Positions 14,924 to 17,442 of a DNA stretch of 17,442 nt are shown here, piece by piece. This stretch comes from Rikenellaceae bacterium (GTDB taxonomy: Bacteria > Bacteroidota > Bacteroidia > Bacteroidales > UBA932). Within the stretch, counting starts at the first letter, position 1. Each line of letters starts with the position of its first letter. The notes below the pieces were generated by a model, which ran no database searches, was not told where the DNA came from, and worked only from the letters and a program-made list of their open reading frames with translations. The translations under genes were made by a program, and so were the position numbers. The stretch is from the NCBI GenBank assembly GCA_900769735.1, contig CAAGHY010000115.1:1-17442 (forward strand). Direction: 5' to 3'.

Positions 14924-16287
14924 CGGTTGAATTCAAGGTTATGTGATTTTTTCTCTCCTGTAAGTTTTCCGTTGCATACAACGTGTGTTCCATTTACAAA
15001 TGTATGGGTTATGCTGCTTGAGAATGCCTGTCCCTCAAACGGACTCCATCCGCATTTGTATGCTGGGGTTGAAGTGGATGTGCTGTCGGGAAGATTAAGG
15101 TTTACAATGGCAATGTCTGCAAAGTAACCCTCTTTTATGAAGCCTCTCTCTCTTACGCCAAAGCATTCAGCCGGACCGTGTGACATCCTTGCCACAACCT
15201 CCTCTACAGTGAAGATTCCTTTTTTTGCAAGTTCAAGCATCACCTGAAGGCTGTGCTGTACCAATGGAATGCCGCTAGGGGCTTTGGTATAGTTGTTCTG
15301 CTTCTCCTCTTTCAGATGCGGTGCGTGGTCTGTTGCAACAACTTTGATGGTACCCTCCTTAACGGCCTTGCGGATTGCAAGCATATCTTCTGGGGTCTTG
15401 ATGGCAGGGTTGCATTTGATTTTGCTGCCATATTCTGCGTAATCATTGCAGTTGAACCACATATAGTGCACACAAACCTCGCCCGAGATTTTTGGATTGA
15501 GTTTCTGTGCCTCTTTAATCATCTCCATTTCATCTGCTGTGCTCAAATGCAGGATATGAAGCTTGCTGCCGTTGTTTACAGCAAGATCCAAAGCACGTTT
15601 TGAACATTCAATGCAAGCCTGGCGGCTTCTTATTTTGTAATGCATTTCAAATGGAATTTCCTCACCGTACTTTTCTGTATACTCAGCCATATTGGCCTTA
15701 ATTACATCCTCCTGTTCACAATGGGTGGCAATAAGTACAGGGGATTCCTTGAAAATGCGGTTAAGGGTCTCCTCATTGTTTACAAGCATATTTCCTGTTG
15801 AAGAGCCCATAAATACCTTTACTCCGCAAACCTTCTCCTTGTTCACGTTCTTAATCTCATCAATGTTCTCATTGGTGGCTCCAAGGTAGAATGAGTAGTT
15901 TGCGTAGCTCTCTTTTTCTGCAATTGCAAATTTGCCTTCCAGAGCCTCGTTGGTTACAGTAGGAGGGTTGTTGTTTGGCATATCCATAAAACTGGTGACG
16001 CCACCAAGCACTGCAGCTGCACTCTCTGAAGCAATTGTAGCCTTGGCTGTATTTCCCGGTTCCCTGAAATGTACCTGGTCATCAATTACACCTGGTATGA
16101 TATGTTGTCCTGTTGCATCAACTGTATTGCAATCACCAAGTGACTCAATATAGCTGTTGTATTCAGTTTCTGAAGCAAAATCGGTTGTGAGGATTACCTT
16201 GCTTATTCTTTCATCCTCAATCAAAAGGCTACCCAAAACAGATAGCCCTTCATTTACTATAATGCCGTTCTTGATAAGTGTAAGCAT
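14920..16287 (-). CDS. pyrC: Dihydroorotase (class I, amidohydrolase superfamily)
   Basis: Catalyses the reversible cyclisation of carbamoyl-aspartate to dihydroorotate, the third step of pyrimidine synthesis. The 455-residue length fits class I dihydroorotases. The N-terminal metal motif reads DDQVHFREPG (69-78), with Gln71 where DxHxH would place the first His; His73 is kept. The probable carboxylated lysine is Lys157 in GVKVFMGSS. Further expected ligands are His189 (ATHCEQ) and His247 (ILHLST). The C-terminal motif is ATDHAPH (318-324), with the catalytic Asp320. I believe the Gln form is common among Bacteroidota proteins annotated as dihydroorotase, from memory. Allantoinase or hydantoinase is the main alternative. 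The gene starts five bases after the mannosyltransferase-like gene and overlaps the transporter start, so it is the middle of a three-gene operon. Confidence 0.88.
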   Translation of the reverse strand: MLTLIKNGIIVNEGLSVLGSLLIEDERISKVILTTDFASETEYNSYIESLGDCNTVDATGQHIIPGVIDDQVHFREPGNTAKATIASESAAAVLGGVTSFMDMPNNNPPTVTNEALEGKFAIAEKESYANYSFYLGATNENIDEIKNVNKEKVCGVKVFMGSSTGNMLVNNEETLNRIFKESPVLIATHCEQEDVIKANMAEYTEKYGEEIPFEMHYKIRSRQACIECSKRALDLAVNNGSKLHILHLSTADEMEMIKEAQKLNPKISGEVCVHYMWFNCNDYAEYGSKIKCNPAIKTPEDMLAIRKAVKEGTIKVVATDHAPHLKEEKQNNYTKAPSGIPLVQHSLQVMLELAKKGIFTVEEVVARMSHGPAECFGVRERGFIKEGYFADIAIVNLNLPDSTSTSTPAYKCGWSPFEGQAFSSSITHTFVNGTHVVCNGKLTGEKKSHNLEFNR

Positions 16288-16292
16288 AGTTG

Positions 16293-17021
16293 TTATTTTT
16301 TCTTTGGTGTAATTTTGCGGAATTTCATTTTCAGCACTCCCCAGAATGCCTCACCAAAAATTCCGGAACTCATTTTTGAGGTTCCCTCAGTCCTGTCTAT
16401 GAAAATGATTGGAACCTCCTCAATTTTGTATCCCAGTTTATAGGCATTGTATTTCATCTCAATCTGGAATCCGTAGCCTCTCATCTGAATCTTATCAAGG
16501 TCAATTGACCCGAGAACCTCTTTGGAATAGCATTTGAAGCCTGCAGTGCAGTCGTAAATCTTCATTCCAAGCACAGTCCTTACATAAGTGGAGGCATAAT
16601 ATGACATAATTACCCTCCCGATAGGCCAGTTTACAACACTTATACCTTTGCAGTATCTTGAACCGATTGCCAATCCGGCTCCCCCTTTTGCGCAGGCATT
16701 GTAAAGTTTGGGAAGATCATCTGGGTTATGGGAAAAGTCTGCATCCATCTCAAAAATATAGTCGTAATTGTGCTCAAGGGCCCAATTGAAGCCTGTGATA
16801 TATGCAGTACCCAATCCAAGTTTCCCTTTTCTCTCAATAATATGAAGGCACTGAGGAAACTCTTTCTGCAATCTTTTGACAATATCTGCAGTTCCGTCAG
16901 GTGACCCGTCATCAATGACCAGTATGTGGAAACCTTCAGGAAGGGTAAATACTTTACGTATAATTTTCTCAATATTTTCCTTTTCGTTGTATGTAGGAAT
17001 AATGATTACTTTGCTGTCCAT
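16293..17021 (-). CDS. Family 2 glycosyltransferase, polyprenol-phosphate mannosyltransferase (DPM1/Ppm1-like)
   Basis: Likely transfers mannose, or a related sugar, from a nucleotide sugar to a polyprenyl phosphate at the cytoplasmic face of the inner membrane. With the chosen start it has 242 residues, the size of the single-domain DPM1 catalytic unit, without C-terminal membrane helices. Motifs visible are IIPTYNEKENI (7-17), IDDGSPDGTADIV (36-48), the DxD-type metal site EMDADFSHNPDDLP (91-104), GSRYCKG (120-126), VVNWP (129-133), DCTAGFKCYS (157-166), GYGFQIEMKY (182-191) and EGTSKMS (212-218), all typical of dolichol-phosphate mannose synthases. I chose ATG 17021 because it begins right at the fold and a purine-rich stretch precedes it. 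A longer start near 17057 would fall on the -7 promoter element. It is the first gene of the minus-strand operon. Donor and acceptor are inferred. Confidence 0.9.
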   Translation of the reverse strand: MDSKVIIIPTYNEKENIEKIIRKVFTLPEGFHILVIDDGSPDGTADIVKRLQKEFPQCLHIIERKGKLGLGTAYITGFNWALEHNYDYIFEMDADFSHNPDDLPKLYNACAKGGAGLAIGSRYCKGISVVNWPIGRVIMSYYASTYVRTVLGMKIYDCTAGFKCYSKEVLGSIDLDKIQMRGYGFQIEMKYNAYKLGYKIEEVPIIFIDRTEGTSKMSSGIFGEAFWGVLKMKFRKITPKKK

Positions 17022-17057
17022 TCTCTCTCTTTCTCTCATTATATTTTTTGAAACCAT

Positions 17058-17065
17058 CAAAGATA
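17058..17065 (-). promoter_or_regulatory. Putative -7 element of the minus-strand mannosyltransferase-pyrC-transporter operon
   Basis: On the minus strand, TATCTTTG (17065-17058) matches TAnnTTTG exactly and lies 36 bases ahead of the ATG at 17021. No TTTG is found at the expected -33 position; that region is plain A/T-rich (about 17077-17097). The position supports the short start of the glycosyltransferase. It faces away from the rRNA promoter, about 70 bp distant. Confidence 0.5.
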
Positions 17066-17135
17066 CGCCTTTTATTTGATTATACTATATATAATAAGGG
17101 AAAAGAAAAAAAGTTGTAAAATTTTTTAAAATATT

Positions 17136-17166
17136 TTTGGAGGTTAAGAAAAAGTTCTTACCTTTG
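17136..17166 (+). promoter_or_regulatory. rRNA operon promoter, Bacteroidota type, with A/T-rich upstream element
   Basis: The -33 TTTG (17136-17139) and the -7 TACCTTTG (17159-17166) are 19 bases apart, a full consensus match. Immediately upstream, about 17100-17135 is almost entirely A and T, with A-tracts and T-tracts, as in an UP element that would bind the alpha subunit. Initiation is expected near 17172, giving a 16S leader of about 200 bases. I see no clear second promoter in the leader. Confidence 0.85.
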
Positions 17167-17171
17167 CGGTC

Positions 17172-17371
17172 CCAAACGGAAAGACGGTCAAAGCCGCTTC
17201 TTGAGGAGAGGGGTAAAAAGAGAAGTTCATTGAAAATAATAGAAAGACAAGCAGCATAGTTATTTTAAGACTATGACCTTTGTGGAAACACAAAGAGAGC
17301 GTAAATTCCTTTGAAATAGATTTAAATGGAATAAAGAGTTACAGGAGCAAGCAATTTAAAAGATAATATAT
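17172..17371 (+). other. 16S rRNA leader region with tandem hairpins and boxA-like sequence
   Basis: Together with the two promoters, this fills the 350 bases between the glycosyltransferase start and 16S; I see no open reading frame of note. GTTCATTGAA (17225-17234) resembles the boxA antitermination element seen in rRNA leaders (family pattern near TGCTCTTTGA), with several differences. Two hairpins follow closely: CATAGT/ACTATG (17255-17260 with 17270-17275), and a 7-bp stem CTTTGTG/CACAAAG with a GAAA tetraloop (17278-17295). They may serve antitermination or processing. The transcription start is estimated from promoter spacing. Confidence 0.6.
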
Positions 17372-17442
17372 ACAATGAAGAGTTTGATCCTGGCTCAGGA
17401 TGAACGCTAGCGGCAGGCTTAACACATGCAAGTCGAGGGGCA
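17372..17442 (+). rRNA. 16S ribosomal RNA, 5' end (continues beyond window)
   Basis: The universal 5' region AGAGTTTGATCCTGGCTCAG (17379-17398) is followed by GATGAACGCTAGCGGCAGGC and the conserved AACACATGCAAGTCGA, running to the right edge. The mature 5' end is estimated at about 17372 by lining up GAAGAGTTTG with E. coli 16S. The GCTAGCGGCAGGC and GTCGAGGGGCA forms fit Bacteroidales. Only about 71 bases are present, too few for a finer placement. Confidence 0.98.

Noticed and set aside
17275..17282. Second rRNA promoter suggested by GACCTTTG in the leader
   Set aside because: The first base of the -7 element is wrong and there is no TTTG at the -33 distance; the bases are better explained by the GAAA-capped hairpin.
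1..17442. Search for mobile elements, CRISPR arrays, tRNA genes, toxin-antitoxin or defence genes
   Set aside because: No transposase, integrase, spaced repeats, cloverleaf or paired small genes were seen on either strand; the gene content is ordinary core genome.

Overview
The window looks like chromosomal core-genome DNA from a member of the order Bacteroidales (phylum Bacteroidota). The signs are a 16S rRNA gene starting at the right edge, a short primary sigma factor lacking region 1.1, A-rich gene starts without clear Shine-Dalgarno sequences, and several copies of the Bacteroidota-type promoter (-33 TTTG, about 19 bp, -7 TAnnTTTG). The 71 bases of 16S are too few to name a genus. I see no phage, insertion sequence, CRISPR array, tRNA gene or defence cassette.

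Layout. (1) 2-1786, plus strand: the 3' part of an HtrA/DegP periplasmic protease, then the primary sigma factor gene. (2) 1841-3943, plus: a lipoprotein M3-family (Dcp-like) metallopeptidase ending at a strong terminator. (3) 4065-8996, plus: a likely operon of a sodium:alanine/glycine symporter, arginyl-tRNA synthetase (argS) and a YgiQ-type radical SAM protein; the last two overlap in TAATG. (4) 9088-9444, plus: a small protein of unknown function with a strongly acidic tail, with its own terminator. (5) 9535-14058, plus: a ClC-family anion transporter with CBS domains, a Tex-family RNA-binding protein (again TAATG overlap), and a small membrane-anchored protein with a LuxR-like helix-turn-helix. 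(6) 17021-14039, minus: a tightly packed operon of a polyprenol-phosphate mannosyltransferase-like enzyme, a dihydroorotase and a DMT-family (EamA) transporter. It converges on block 5. Its terminator hairpin lies inside the coding sequence of the helix-turn-helix gene. (7) 17058-17442: divergent promoters, the rRNA operon promoter, a structured rRNA leader and the 5' end of 16S rRNA.

The genes are mostly housekeeping: envelope proteostasis and peptide degradation, transcription, amino-acid uptake, arginine charging, pyrimidine synthesis and lipid-linked mannose. I did not find a clearly new multi-gene system. The points most worth a second look are the membrane-tethered LuxR-like protein and its antisense overlap with the opposing operon, the ClC protein with isoleucine where antiporters usually carry the inner proton glutamate, the His-to-Gln change in the metal motif of the dihydroorotase, the acidic orphan protein with an 11-bp-period direct repeat in its promoter region, and the hairpins in the 16S leader.
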